Shown here in pieces: positions 6,378 to 13,704 of a DNA stretch of 18,295 nt; position 1 is the stretch's first letter; every line of letters begins with the position of its first letter. Below the pieces are notes generated by a model, which worked only from the letters and a program-made list of their open reading frames with translations, did not search any database and was not told the DNA's origin. The stretch is from GCA-2786165 sp964625775 (GTDB taxonomy: Bacteria; Pseudomonadota; Gammaproteobacteria; Legionellales; Legionellaceae), in the NCBI GenBank assembly GCA_964625775.1, contig CAZVEH010000048.1, forward strand, positions 1 through 18,295. The letters run 5' to 3'. Position numbers and translations under genes: made by a program.

Positions 6378-6926
6378 ATGACCGTGGAAGAACAAAAGAA
6401 ACAGTGGTACGTAGTGCACGCCTTCTCAGGTTACGAAGGCTATGTCATGCGCGAGATTAAATCGCGTTCAGAGCATCAGAATTTGACAGAGATGATTGGT
6501 GAGGCAGTAGTTCCAGCAGAAGAAGTCATTGAAATGCGAGCTGGTCAAAAGCGCAAGTCGACTCGAAAATTTTTTCCAGGTTATGTCTTGGTAAATATGG
6601 TCATGAACGACGAGACCTGGCACATGATTCGTGCTATTCCACGTGTCCTTGGTTTTATCGGCGGAACAAGTCAAACTCCAACGCCCATTTCAGATAAAGA
6701 AGCATTAGCGATCATGCGACGTGTTGAAGATGGTGCCACCAAACCTAAACCCAAAATCTTGTTTGAACCAGGTGAAGTTGTTCGTGTCAAAGAAGGTCCA
6801 TTTGTGGATTTCAACGGCGTTGTAGAAGAGGTGAACTATGAGAAAAACAGATTGCGTGTTGCTGTTTTAATCTTTGGACGCTCGACACCAGTTGAATTAG
6901 AGTTTGGGCAGGTTGAAAAAACCTAA
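6378..6926 (+). CDS. nusG: Transcription termination/antitermination factor NusG
   Basis: A 182-residue protein that binds RNA polymerase and links it to Rho or to ribosomal S10. The N-terminal NGN domain (about 8-118) contains QWYVVHAFSGYE and RKFFPGYVLVNM. The C-terminal KOW domain (about 131-182) contains EPGEVVRVKEGPFVDFNGVV. Length and order match E. coli NusG (181 residues). It begins 1 nt after the secE stop and is followed by a strong intrinsic terminator. A likely rplK promoter (6913-6941) overlaps its last codons. Confidence 0.97.
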   Translation: MTVEEQKKQWYVVHAFSGYEGYVMREIKSRSEHQNLTEMIGEAVVPAEEVIEMRAGQKRKSTRKFFPGYVLVNMVMNDETWHMIRAIPRVLGFIGGTSQTPTPISDKEALAIMRRVEDGATKPKPKILFEPGEVVRVKEGPFVDFNGVVEEVNYEKNRLRVAVLIFGRSTPVELEFGQVEKT

Positions 6927-6941
6927 AACTAATGAGATAAT
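6913..6941 (+). promoter_or_regulatory. Putative rplKA (L11) promoter overlapping the nusG 3' end
   Basis: TTGAAA (6913-6918) and GATAAT (6936-6941) are 17 bp apart, each with five of six consensus bases. The discriminator GCGCAG is GC-rich, as in stringently controlled promoters. The start near 6948 lies inside the left arm of the nusG terminator, so this transcript could not form the full hairpin. Confidence 0.6.
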
Positions 6942-6943
6942 GC

Positions 6944-6977
6944 GCAGCCTCTTTATAGAGGCTGCAGTATTTTTTTT
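6944..6977 (+). terminator. Rho-independent terminator of the secE-nusG unit
   Basis: GCAGCCTC (6944-6951) pairs perfectly with GAGGCTGC (6958-6965) around TTTATA. AGTA and a run of eight T residues (6970-6977) follow. It lies 18 nt after the nusG stop. Confidence 0.9.
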
Positions 6978-7038
6978 AAGACAGGGGAGCCTAAGTATAC
7001 TGGGTAACTAACCCAACCAACGTGATCTAATGGCATTG

Positions 7039-7080
7039 CGAAGGTGATATTAAGGCGCTATACCCAATTGAGGAGTCATT
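7039..7080 (+). promoter_or_regulatory. rplK leader, possible L1 autoregulation site
   Basis: In E. coli, L1 represses its own rplKA message by binding a leader structure that mimics its 23S site. Just before the Shine-Dalgarno GAGGAG (7070-7075), GGT-G-ATA (7043-7049) can pair with TATACC through a bulge. I cannot confirm a true L1 motif by eye; location is the main argument. Confidence 0.25.
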
Positions 7081-7515
7081 ATGGCTAAGAAAGTAGAAGC
7101 ATATATTAAACTGCAAATTCAAGCAGGAAAAGCAAACCCTAGTCCACCAGTTGGTCCAGCTCTTGGTCAGCGTGGCGTTAATATCATGGAGTTTTGTAAA
7201 GCTTTTAATGCCGCAACTCAGCATTTAGAAGCAGGGTTACCCACACCGGTTGTGATCACTGTTTACACGGATCGCAGTTTTACATTCATCATCAAAACCC
7301 CACCAGCATCAGTATTGTTGAAAAAAGCTGCTGGGTTGAAGAGCGGCAGTGCCACACCGAACACTAAAAAGGTTGCAACACTTCGCAAAGCTCAACTCGA
7401 AGAAATTGCCAAGTTAAAAGAACCAGATTTAACAGCAGGCAGTTTAGAAGCAGCAGTTCGTACGATTGCGGGAACAGCTCGCAGTATGGGTATTGATGTT
7501 GAAGATTTAGAGTAA
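7081..7515 (+). CDS. rplK: 50S ribosomal protein L11
   Basis: A 144-residue protein of the ribosomal GTPase-associated centre, needed for factor binding and for RelA-dependent stringent signalling. The N-terminal domain has the family pattern IKLQIQAGKANPSPPVGPAL and GVNIMEFCKAFNA. The C-terminal rRNA-binding domain has KTPPASVLLKKAAG and ends SMGIDVEDLE. The ATG has a GAGGAG at 7070-7075. It is the first gene of the L11 operon; rplA follows after 11 nt. Confidence 0.97.
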   Translation: MAKKVEAYIKLQIQAGKANPSPPVGPALGQRGVNIMEFCKAFNAATQHLEAGLPTPVVITVYTDRSFTFIIKTPPASVLLKKAAGLKSGSATPNTKKVATLRKAQLEEIAKLKEPDLTAGSLEAAVRTIAGTARSMGIDVEDLE

Positions 7516-7526
7516 GGGGTACAACC

Positions 7527-8222
7527 ATGACAACTTTAACAAAAAAACAAGCAAATATTCGTAAGGTCATCACTGGAAATAAAATATACGCAGTGAAGGA
7601 AGCCATAGATTTGTTGAAACAATTCGCAAGCAAGACCTTTAATGAAGGTGTAGACGTCAGCATTAATCTTGGTGTTGATCCTAAAAAAACTGAACAAGCC
7701 ATTCGTTTGTCTACTAAACTGCCCAAAGGCACAGGTAAAGTAGTACGTGTTGCAGTGTTTGCTCAAGGCGACAATGCGGCTAAAGCGAAAGCAGCTGGTG
7801 CTGATTTGGTTGGTTTTGAAGATTTAGCAGAACAAATCAAATCAGGTAATCTGGATTTCGACGTTGTGATTGCAACGCCTGATGCCATGCGCATTGTTGG
7901 ACAGTTAGGTCAAGTGCTGGGCCCCAGAGGTTTGATGCCTAACCCTAAAGTCGGAACAGTGACCATGAATGTCGAAGCTGCAGTTAATGACGTGAAGGCA
8001 GGTCAAGTAAGATACCGTACCGACAAGAATGGTATTGTGCATTGCTCTGTTGGCAAGCTGGATTTTAAACCAGAAGACTTGGTTGAAAATATTTCTGCAC
8101 TGATGGCTGATATTAAAAAAGCAAAACCAACAACATCCAAAGGGGTGTACATTAAAAAAATCACCTTATCATCGACAATGGGCCCAGGATTACCTATTGA
8201 CCTTGCGTCAATTACCGGATAG
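7527..8222 (+). CDS. rplA: 50S ribosomal protein L1
   Basis: A 231-residue protein of the mobile L1 stalk that releases E-site tRNA; in E. coli it also represses its own operon. Family segments seen include FNEGVDVSINLGVDPKK, KGTGKVVRVAVFAQG, DVVIATPDAMRIVGQLG with LGPRGLMPNPKVGTVT, and the C-terminal TMGPGLPID. Length equals the usual bacterial size. It lies 11 nt after rplK with an AAGGGG ribosome binding site. The TAG stop codon forms the first three bases of the -10 box of the next promoter. Confidence 0.97.
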   Translation: MTTLTKKQANIRKVITGNKIYAVKEAIDLLKQFASKTFNEGVDVSINLGVDPKKTEQAIRLSTKLPKGTGKVVRVAVFAQGDNAAKAKAAGADLVGFEDLAEQIKSGNLDFDVVIATPDAMRIVGQLGQVLGPRGLMPNPKVGTVTMNVEAAVNDVKAGQVRYRTDKNGIVHCSVGKLDFKPEDLVENISALMADIKKAKPTTSKGVYIKKITLSSTMGPGLPIDLASITG

Positions 8223-8225
8223 AAT
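8197..8225 (+). promoter_or_regulatory. Putative L10 promoter overlapping the rplA stop codon
   Basis: TTGACC (8197-8202) and TAGAAT (8220-8225) are exactly 17 bp apart. TAG of the -10 box is the rplA stop codon. Transcription would start near 8232, giving a leader of about 214 nt before rplJ. Position matches P-L10 of E. coli, which drives rplJL-rpoBC. Confidence 0.7.
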
Positions 8226-8250
8226 GTCAACCCATTTTATTAGTACCAAT

Positions 8251-8430
8251 TTCACGGCGTAGACTTTGGTTTATTGCTGTCGAAGACCGTAGGAGCCTTG
8301 GCTTAATCCAAACTCTCTTTAGATAACATAATGCTAATGAGAGTTTGATCCTGCGCAGACGGTGAACCGACTCTAGAATTCTTCTGAGACGGCCACCATA
8401 ACTGTCAAATCATTAATGATTTGCACAACT
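8251..8430 (+). ncRNA. L10 leader (autoregulatory rplJ mRNA leader)
   Basis: The leader that binds the L10-L12 complex to repress translation of rplJ and rplL. The conserved core strands GTCGAAGACCGTAGG (8279-8293) and CCTGCGCAGACGGTGAAC (8350-8367) closely resemble those I recall for E. coli, and GGCTTAATCC at 8300-8309 is also typical. Helices readable by eye are ACCGT/ACGGT closing the core, a small AGC/GCT hairpin near 8294-8303, and a 9-bp stem CAAACTCTC (8309-8317)/GAGAGTTTG (8339-8347). Downstream are an imperfect hairpin (8367-8392) and an 18-nt perfect palindrome (8406-8423) that ends 7 nt before the rplJ Shine-Dalgarno. The outer limits are approximate. Confidence 0.85.
8406..8423 (+). 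repeat. 18-nt perfect palindrome next to the rplJ ribosome binding site
   Basis: CAAATCATT is followed directly by its reverse complement AATGATTTG. As RNA it folds into a 7-bp stem with a TTAA loop, ending 7 nt before TAGGAGGT (8431-8438). It may shape access of ribosomes to rplJ. Confidence 0.8.
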
Positions 8431-8445
8431 TAGGAGGTCAGTAAC

Positions 8446-8973
8446 GTGACGTTAAACTTAGCTGCTAAAAAAGCGGTCGTTGAAGAAGTGAGTATTGTTG
8501 CTTCCAAAGCGATTTCTGCAGTGGTTGCTGATTACCGTGGCTTAACAGTAAATCAAATGACTCAACTTAGATCAGAGGCGCGCAAGAATAAAATTTATTT
8601 GCGTGTTGTTCCTAATAATCTGACTAAACGTGCATTTGAAAAGACAGACTTTGCTTGCCTGAATGAGCGCTTAGTTGGTCCTTTGGTTTTGGCATTATCG
8701 ACCGAAGCACCAAGTGATGCTGCTCGTTTATTAAAAGACTTTTCAAAAACATTCGACAAGTTAGAAGTGAAAGCAATTTCAGTGAGTGGTAAAGTATATG
8801 GTGCAGAACATTTAGATTATGTTGCCAGCTTGCCTACTCGTGATGAAGCAATCGCTAAACTGATGTATGTAATGAAAGCACCGGTTGAGAAGTTTGTTCG
8901 TACTCTTGCTGAGCCCTATGCCAAATTGGTTAGAACGGTAGCGGCAGTTAAAGACCAAAAAGCTGCTGGTTAA
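8446..8973 (+). CDS. rplJ: 50S ribosomal protein L10
   Basis: A 175-residue protein that forms the base of the L7/L12 stalk. The N-terminal rRNA-binding domain shows VSKEV-like KAVVEEVSIVASKAISAVVADYRG split over residues 8-31 and LRSEARKNKIYLRVVPN. The C-terminal helix (about 135-165) is where L12 dimers dock. The start is GTG with a near-perfect TAGGAGGT 7 nt upstream. It lies behind the L10 leader and 39 nt ahead of rplL. Its product is expected to repress this transcript. Confidence 0.96.
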   Translation: MTLNLAAKKAVVEEVSIVASKAISAVVADYRGLTVNQMTQLRSEARKNKIYLRVVPNNLTKRAFEKTDFACLNERLVGPLVLALSTEAPSDAARLLKDFSKTFDKLEVKAISVSGKVYGAEHLDYVASLPTRDEAIAKLMYVMKAPVEKFVRTLAEPYAKLVRTVAAVKDQKAAG

Positions 8974-9012
8974 TCCAGCATTTTTGTTACAATTTTACAG
9001 AGGAATTTAGAA

Positions 9013-9387
9013 ATGGCACTGAATAAGAATGAAGTTTTAGATGCAATTGCGAACATGTCTGTTATGGACATCGTTGAATTAGTTGAAGCAATGGAAGAGC
9101 GTTTTAACGTGTCTGCTGCCGCTGCTGCTGTAGCTGTTGCTGCACCTGCTGCTGCCGCTGCTGCCGTTGAAGAAAAAACAGAATTTGATGTTATAATGTC
9201 TAGCTTTGGCGAAAACAAAGTTGGCGTGATCAAAGCTGTTCGAAGCATCACTGGTTTGGGTTTGAAAGAAGCCAAAGACTTGGTTGAAGGTGCACCTTCA
9301 ACAATTAAAGAAGGCGTTTCTAAAGCAGAAGCTGCTGACATCAAGAAACAACTTGAAGAAGCTGGCGCTACTGCCGAAGTTAAATAA
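9013..9387 (+). CDS. rplL: 50S ribosomal protein L7/L12
   Basis: A 124-residue stalk protein that recruits translational GTPases. The N-terminal dimerisation domain (1-33) is followed by a flexible Ala/Val/Pro-rich hinge (34-52) and the C-terminal factor-binding domain with EKTEFDVIM, NKVGVIKAVR, TGLGLKEAKDLVE and AEAADIKKQLEEAGA. The ribosome binding site is AGAGGA (8999-9004). Multiple copies are needed per ribosome. The attenuator-like hairpin after it would raise L12 output relative to rpoB. Confidence 0.97.
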   Translation: MALNKNEVLDAIANMSVMDIVELVEAMEERFNVSAAAAAVAVAAPAAAAAAVEEKTEFDVIMSSFGENKVGVIKAVRSITGLGLKEAKDLVEGAPSTIKEGVSKAEAADIKKQLEEAGATAEVK

Positions 9388-9407
9388 GTCTAGAGTAATG
9401 TGTACGA

Positions 9408-9437
9408 AGACCCGGCCATGTTCGCATGGCTGGGTTT
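9408..9437 (+). terminator. Attenuator-like hairpin between rplL and rpoB
   Basis: AAGACCCGGCCATG (from 9407, paired from 9408) folds onto CATGGCTGGGTTT (9425-9437) around a TTCG tetraloop, with two to three G-T pairs. The following sequence ACTTGTTTA is only moderately T-rich. E. coli has a partial terminator at the same site that lowers rpoBC transcription relative to rplJL. A similar role is likely. Confidence 0.7.
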
Positions 9438-9474
9438 ACTTGTTTATATTAATCAATTATACAGAGGAACCACC

Positions 9475-12400
9475 ATGGCCCAAGCAGATGTTAATGCTCA
9501 ATATTCGCATGCTGAGAAAAAACGCTTTCGCAAGAGCTTTGGTAGTCAAGCTGATAAAATGGAGATACCCAATCTTCTAGAAATTCAGCTGAAATCATAT
9601 CGAGATTTTTTACAAACTGACTCATCTCCTGATAACCAAAACCATAATGGCTTGCATGCTGCCTTTTCATCCGTATTTCCCATTCAGAGTTTTTCTGGCA
9701 ATGCACGCTTAGAATATGTTGGTTACAGTTTGGGTGAATCAGCTTTTGACGTTCGTGAATGTAAATTAAGAGGACTAACCTATTCTGCACCTTTACGAGT
9801 TAAAATTAGATTAGTTGTGTTAGACAAAGAAGCCTCTGGAGATCCCAAGCCGGTTAAGGATATACGTGAGCAGGATGTCTTTATGGGCGAAATTCCTTTG
9901 ATGACCGATGTGGGTACATTTGTTGTGAATGGAACAGAGCGTGTTGTGGTGTCTCAGTTGCACCGTTCTCCTGGTGTTATTTTTGAACATGATCGGGGTA
10001 AAACTCACTCTTCAGGAAAATTATTATATTCCGCACGCATTATTCCTTATCGTGGCTCTTGGTTGGATTTTGAGTTTGATCCTAAAGACTGCTTGTTTAT
10101 GCGAATTGACAGACGTAGAAAATTGCCGGTCACTATTTTGTTGCGTTCCTTAGGTTTGAATACCGAAGAAATTTTAGCGCATTTCTTTGATGTGACAGCG
10201 TGTCACCTTAAAAACGGTGAGTTTCATATCGATCTGATTCCGGCACGTTTGCGTGGAGAGATTGCTTCGTTTGATATTATTGTGCCAAAAACAGGTGAAG
10301 TCATTGTAGAACAGGGTCGTCGGATTACTGCCAGACATATCAAAACCATGGAAAAGAACAATATGAGTGATCTCATTGTTCCCCTGGATTACTTGGTCGG
10401 CAAAGTTTTAGCAAAGAATATTATCAATAAAGAGACGGGTGAAATTGTGGGGTTGGCCAATGACGAGGTTAGTGCTGACTTGTTGGAAGCTTTACCTAAT
10501 TTGGGTATTCATCAATTTGATGTGATTTATACCAATGACTTAGATCACGGTTCATATATTTCTGACACACTTAAAATCGATCCTACTTCTTCACCGCTTG
10601 AAGCATTGGTGGAAATTTATAGAATGATGCGTCCTGGTGAGCCACCCACTAAAGAAGCTGCTGAAGCACTATTTAAAAACCTGTTTTTTGCAGAAGAGCG
10701 CTATGATTTATCGGCTGTCGGTCGTATGAAGTTTAACCGCCGAGTCGGTCGTAAGACAGACGAGGGTACGGGTACACTGACCAAAGATGACATTCTATCT
10801 GTGATCACAACTTTGATCGATATTCGTAACGGTATCGGCATGGTAGATGATATCGATCACTTGGGTAATCGCCGCGTACGTAGTGTTGGCGAAATGACCG
10901 AAAATCAGTTTCGTGTCGGTTTAGTCCGTGTTGAACGAGCTGTCAAAGAGCGACTCAGCTTGGCCGAATCTGAAAATTTAATGCCGCAAGATTTGATCAA
11001 TGCCAAACCTGTATCTGCTGCGATTAAAGAATTTTTTGGATCGAGTCAGTTATCTCAATTTATGGATCAAGTTAACCCGTTGTCTGGTGTGACGCATAAA
11101 CGCCGCGTATCTGCTTTAGGGCCAGGTGGTTTAACTCGTGAGCGTGCAGGTTTTGAAGTACGTGACGTTCATACCACGCATTACGGCCGTGTATGCCCGA
11201 TTGAAACACCTGAAGGACCGAATATCGGTCTGATAAATTCTTTGTCAGTGTATGCTCGTACCAATGATTATGGATTTATTGAGACGCCTTGTCGCAAAGT
11301 AATCAATGGCTGTGTCACCGACGAGATTGAATATTTGTCTGCGATTGAAGAAGTTGATCAGTATATTGCTCAATGCAGTATTCCAATGGATGAGTCAGGC
11401 AAAATCACCTTAGATTTGGTGCCCTGTCGTCATGAAAATGAGTTTTCATTGACCACCCCAGATAAAATTAACTATATGGATGTGTCACCCAAACAGATCG
11501 TGTCTGTTGCTGCTTCTTTGATTCCATTCCTTGAGCATGATGATGCGAACCGTGCGTTAATGGGTTCGAACATGCAACGTCAGGCAGTACCTACTTTACG
11601 TGCTGAAAAGCCTTTGGTGGGCACGGGGATGGAACGTACCGTAGCGTCCGATTCAGGTGTGTCTGTGGTAGCAAAGCGTGGCGGTATCATTGATTTGGTG
11701 GATGCATCGCGTATTGTAGTTCGAGTTAATGATAAAGAAACGGTTGCCGGTGAAACGGGTGTGGATATTTATAATTTGACCAAGTATTTCCGCTCTAATC
11801 AGGATACTTGTATCAACCAGATTCCGATCGTTAAAACAGGCGACAAAGTGGTCCGTGGAGATATTTTAGCAGATGGTCCTTGCACCGATATGGGTGAGCT
11901 GGCTCTTGGTCAAAACCTTCTGGTGGCGTTCATGCCTTGGAACGGATATAACTTTGAAGATTCCATCTTAATTTCTAAGCGAATTGTAGAAGACGATAGG
12001 TTTACGACCATTCATATCGAAGAATTAACCTGTATCGCTCGTGACACGAAATTGGGCGTCGAGGAAATTACAGCTGATATTCCATCTGTATCTGAGTCTG
12101 CACTATCAAGCTTAGATGAATCAGGTGTTGTGTACATTGGAGCAGAAGTAGGTGCGGGTGATATTTTGGTGGGCAAAGTGACACCCAAGGGTGAAACTCA
12201 ATTGACCCCAGAAGAAAAACTCCTGCGCGCAATTTTTGGAGAAAAAGCTTCTGACGTAAAAGATTCTTCTTTACGTGTACCATCAGGCATGAACGGTACT
12301 GTGATCGACGTACAAGTGTTTACTCGAGATGGCTTGGAAAAAGATGCCAGAGCCAAGTCTATTGAAGACGAGCATTTGGCACGTGTTAGAAAAGATTTAT

Positions 12401-13581
12401 TGGACGAGCGAAGAATTCGCGAAGAAGACGTTTTCCAACGAGTCTATACTTTACTATTGAACAAAGTTGCAACGGGTGGCCCAAGTAGCCTGAAATCCGG
12501 TACTGAAATTACCGAAGCCTATTTGGATAAAGTGCCGCGCGAAAAATGGTTCGATATTCGTTTGAAAGATGAAGATGCTAGCATGCAGTTAGAGCAATCT
12601 TCGCGTCAACTTGAGTCTTTAGCGAAAGAAATTGAAAAACGTTTCAACGACAGCCGTAAAAAAATTGTCCAAGGAGATGATTTGGCTCCGGGTGTGTTGA
12701 AAATTGTTAAGGTGTACCTTGCAGTGAAGCGTCGTATTCAGCCTGGTGATAAAATGGCTGGACGTCATGGTAACAAAGGGGTTATCTCCATCGTTGTACC
12801 TGTAGAAGACATGCCTTACATGGAAGACGGTACACCAGTTGATATCGTGTTGAACCCATTAGGGGTACCTTCGCGAATGAATATTGGACAGGTATTAGAA
12901 ACGCATCTAGGCCTGGCTGCTAAAGGTCTCGGTAAGAAAATTGAACAAATGATCGATGCGCAGAAGAGTATTGCAGAGCTCAAAGCTTATTTGTCTAAGA
13001 TTTACAATCATGACGGCACCAAGCGAGTGGATTTAGATAGTTTGTCCGATGAAGAGTTGATGATTTTGGCGCGTAACTTGCGTGCAGGTGTGCCTATGGC
13101 CACGCCGGTATTTGATGGTGCGAATGAAGCGGAAATCAAATCTATGTTAGCGTTGGCTGAACTACCTTTAGACGGTAAAACTACTTTAATCGATGGTAGA
13201 ACCGGAAGACGCTTTGATAATCCAGTGACTGTAGGTTACATGTATATGTTGAAATTGAACCACTTAGTGGATGACAAAATGCATGCTCGTTCTACTGGAT
13301 CCTATAGTTTGGTTACCCAGCAACCTCTGGGTGGTAAAGCCCAATTTGGTGGACAGCGTTTTGGTGAAATGGAAGTTTGGGCTTTAGAAGCTTACGGCGC
13401 GGCTTACACGTTGCAAGAAATGCTTACAGTCAAATCAGACGATGTTGGCGGTAGAACAAAAATCTATAAGAATATTGTTGACGGTGATCATCGTATGGAT
13501 CCTGGTATGCCTGAATCTTTCAACGTACTGTTGAAAGAAATCAGAGCGTTGGGGATCGATATTGAACTGAATCATGACTAG
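9475..13581 (+). CDS. rpoB: DNA-directed RNA polymerase subunit beta
   Basis: The 1368-residue beta subunit of RNA polymerase. The ATG at 9475 is chosen for AGAGGA just upstream (9464-9468) and for the family N-terminus AEKKRFRKSFG. An in-frame GTG at 9400 would read through the attenuator and is rejected. The rifampicin region runs from SSQLSQFMDQ (523-532) through THKRRVSALGPGG (540-552). PGDKMAGRHGNKGV (1090-1103) holds the active-site lysines Lys1093 and Lys1101 (E. coli 1065 and 1073). The C-terminus with GGKAQFGGQRFGEMEVWALE is complete. In the rifampicin pocket Val533 replaces E. coli Asn518 and Gly538 replaces Glu523, while Ser, His and Arg contact residues are kept. The gene shares its transcript with rplJL upstream and rpoC downstream. 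Confidence 0.98.
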   Translation: MAQADVNAQYSHAEKKRFRKSFGSQADKMEIPNLLEIQLKSYRDFLQTDSSPDNQNHNGLHAAFSSVFPIQSFSGNARLEYVGYSLGESAFDVRECKLRGLTYSAPLRVKIRLVVLDKEASGDPKPVKDIREQDVFMGEIPLMTDVGTFVVNGTERVVVSQLHRSPGVIFEHDRGKTHSSGKLLYSARIIPYRGSWLDFEFDPKDCLFMRIDRRRKLPVTILLRSLGLNTEEILAHFFDVTACHLKNGEFHIDLIPARLRGEIASFDIIVPKTGEVIVEQGRRITARHIKTMEKNNMSDLIVPLDYLVGKVLAKNIINKETGEIVGLANDEVSADLLEALPNLGIHQFDVIYTNDLDHGSYISDTLKIDPTSSPLEALVEIYRMMRPGEPPTKEAAEALFKNLFFAEERYDLSAVGRMKFNRRVGRKTDEGTGTLTKDDILSVITTLIDIRNGIGMVDDIDHLGNRRVRSVGEMTENQFRVGLVRVERAVKERLSLAESENLMPQDLINAKPVSAAIKEFFGSSQLSQFMDQVNPLSGVTHKRRVSALGPGGLTRERAGFEVRDVHTTHYGRVCPIETPEGPNIGLINSLSVYARTNDYGFIETPCRKVINGCVTDEIEYLSAIEEVDQYIAQCSIPMDESGKITLDLVPCRHENEFSLTTPDKINYMDVSPKQIVSVAASLIPFLEHDDANRALMGSNMQRQAVPTLRAEKPLVGTGMERTVASDSGVSVVAKRGGIIDLVDASRIVVRVNDKETVAGETGVDIYNLTKYFRSNQDTCINQIPIVKTGDKVVRGDILADGPCTDMGELALGQNLLVAFMPWNGYNFEDSILISKRIVEDDRFTTIHIEELTCIARDTKLGVEEITADIPSVSESALSSLDESGVVYIGAEVGAGDILVGKVTPKGETQLTPEEKLLRAIFGEKASDVKDSSLRVPSGMNGTVIDVQVFTRDGLEKDARAKSIEDEHLARVRKDLLDERRIREEDVFQRVYTLLLNKVATGGPSSLKSGTEITEAYLDKVPREKWFDIRLKDEDASMQLEQSSRQLESLAKEIEKRFNDSRKKIVQGDDLAPGVLKIVKVYLAVKRRIQPGDKMAGRHGNKGVISIVVPVEDMPYMEDGTPVDIVLNPLGVPSRMNIGQVLETHLGLAAKGLGKKIEQMIDAQKSIAELKAYLSKIYNHDGTKRVDLDSLSDEELMILARNLRAGVPMATPVFDGANEAEIKSMLALAELPLDGKTTLIDGRTGRRFDNPVTVGYMYMLKLNHLVDDKMHARSTGSYSLVTQQPLGGKAQFGGQRFGEMEVWALEAYGAAYTLQEMLTVKSDDVGGRTKIYKNIVDGDHRMDPGMPESFNVLLKEIRALGIDIELNHD

Positions 13582-13598
13582 TAGCATTAGTTTTTGTG

Positions 13599-13619
13599 AG
13601 CAGCCGATTATCGGCTGCT
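13599..13619 (+). other. 9-bp hairpin between rpoB and rpoC
   Basis: AGCAGCCGA (13599-13607) pairs perfectly with TCGGCTGCT (13611-13619) around TTA. It begins 18 nt after the rpoB stop and is followed by TGGTTAG, without a T-run. It is more likely a stabilising or processing element than a terminator, because rpoC has no convincing promoter of its own. Confidence 0.7.
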
Positions 13620-13704
13620 TGGTTAGAATTCTGAGATAGCAATCTGGGTTAGAGTAACATGATCTCCCCAGCATTCTTTGTTAGACCATTTTGGAGGCAT
13701 TAAC

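Noticed and set aside
6973..7001. Alternative rplK promoter with -10 TATACT
   Set aside because: The matching -35 (TTTTTA) is poor and part of the terminator T-run; the TTGAAA/GATAAT pair is better.
7364..7766. Minus-strand ORFs opposite rplK and rplA
   Set aside because: They are shadows of highly conserved ribosomal protein genes, with low-complexity, unfamiliar translations and no start signals.
8340..8353. Fragment of a 16S rRNA gene
   Set aside because: Only 14 nt match; the following bases diverge and the segment fits a stem of the L10 leader.
9400..9474. Upstream GTG start for rpoB adding 25 residues
   Set aside because: It would translate the attenuator hairpin, has no ribosome binding site, and the family N-terminus begins near ATG 9475, which has AGAGGA upstream.
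13599..13619. Terminator separating rpoB from rpoC
   Set aside because: No T-run follows and rpoC has no convincing promoter; these genes are co-transcribed in known relatives.
13678..13704. TTG start for rpoC upstream of the GTG
   Set aside because: TTG 13678 has no ribosome binding site, while GGAGG directly precedes GTG 13705.
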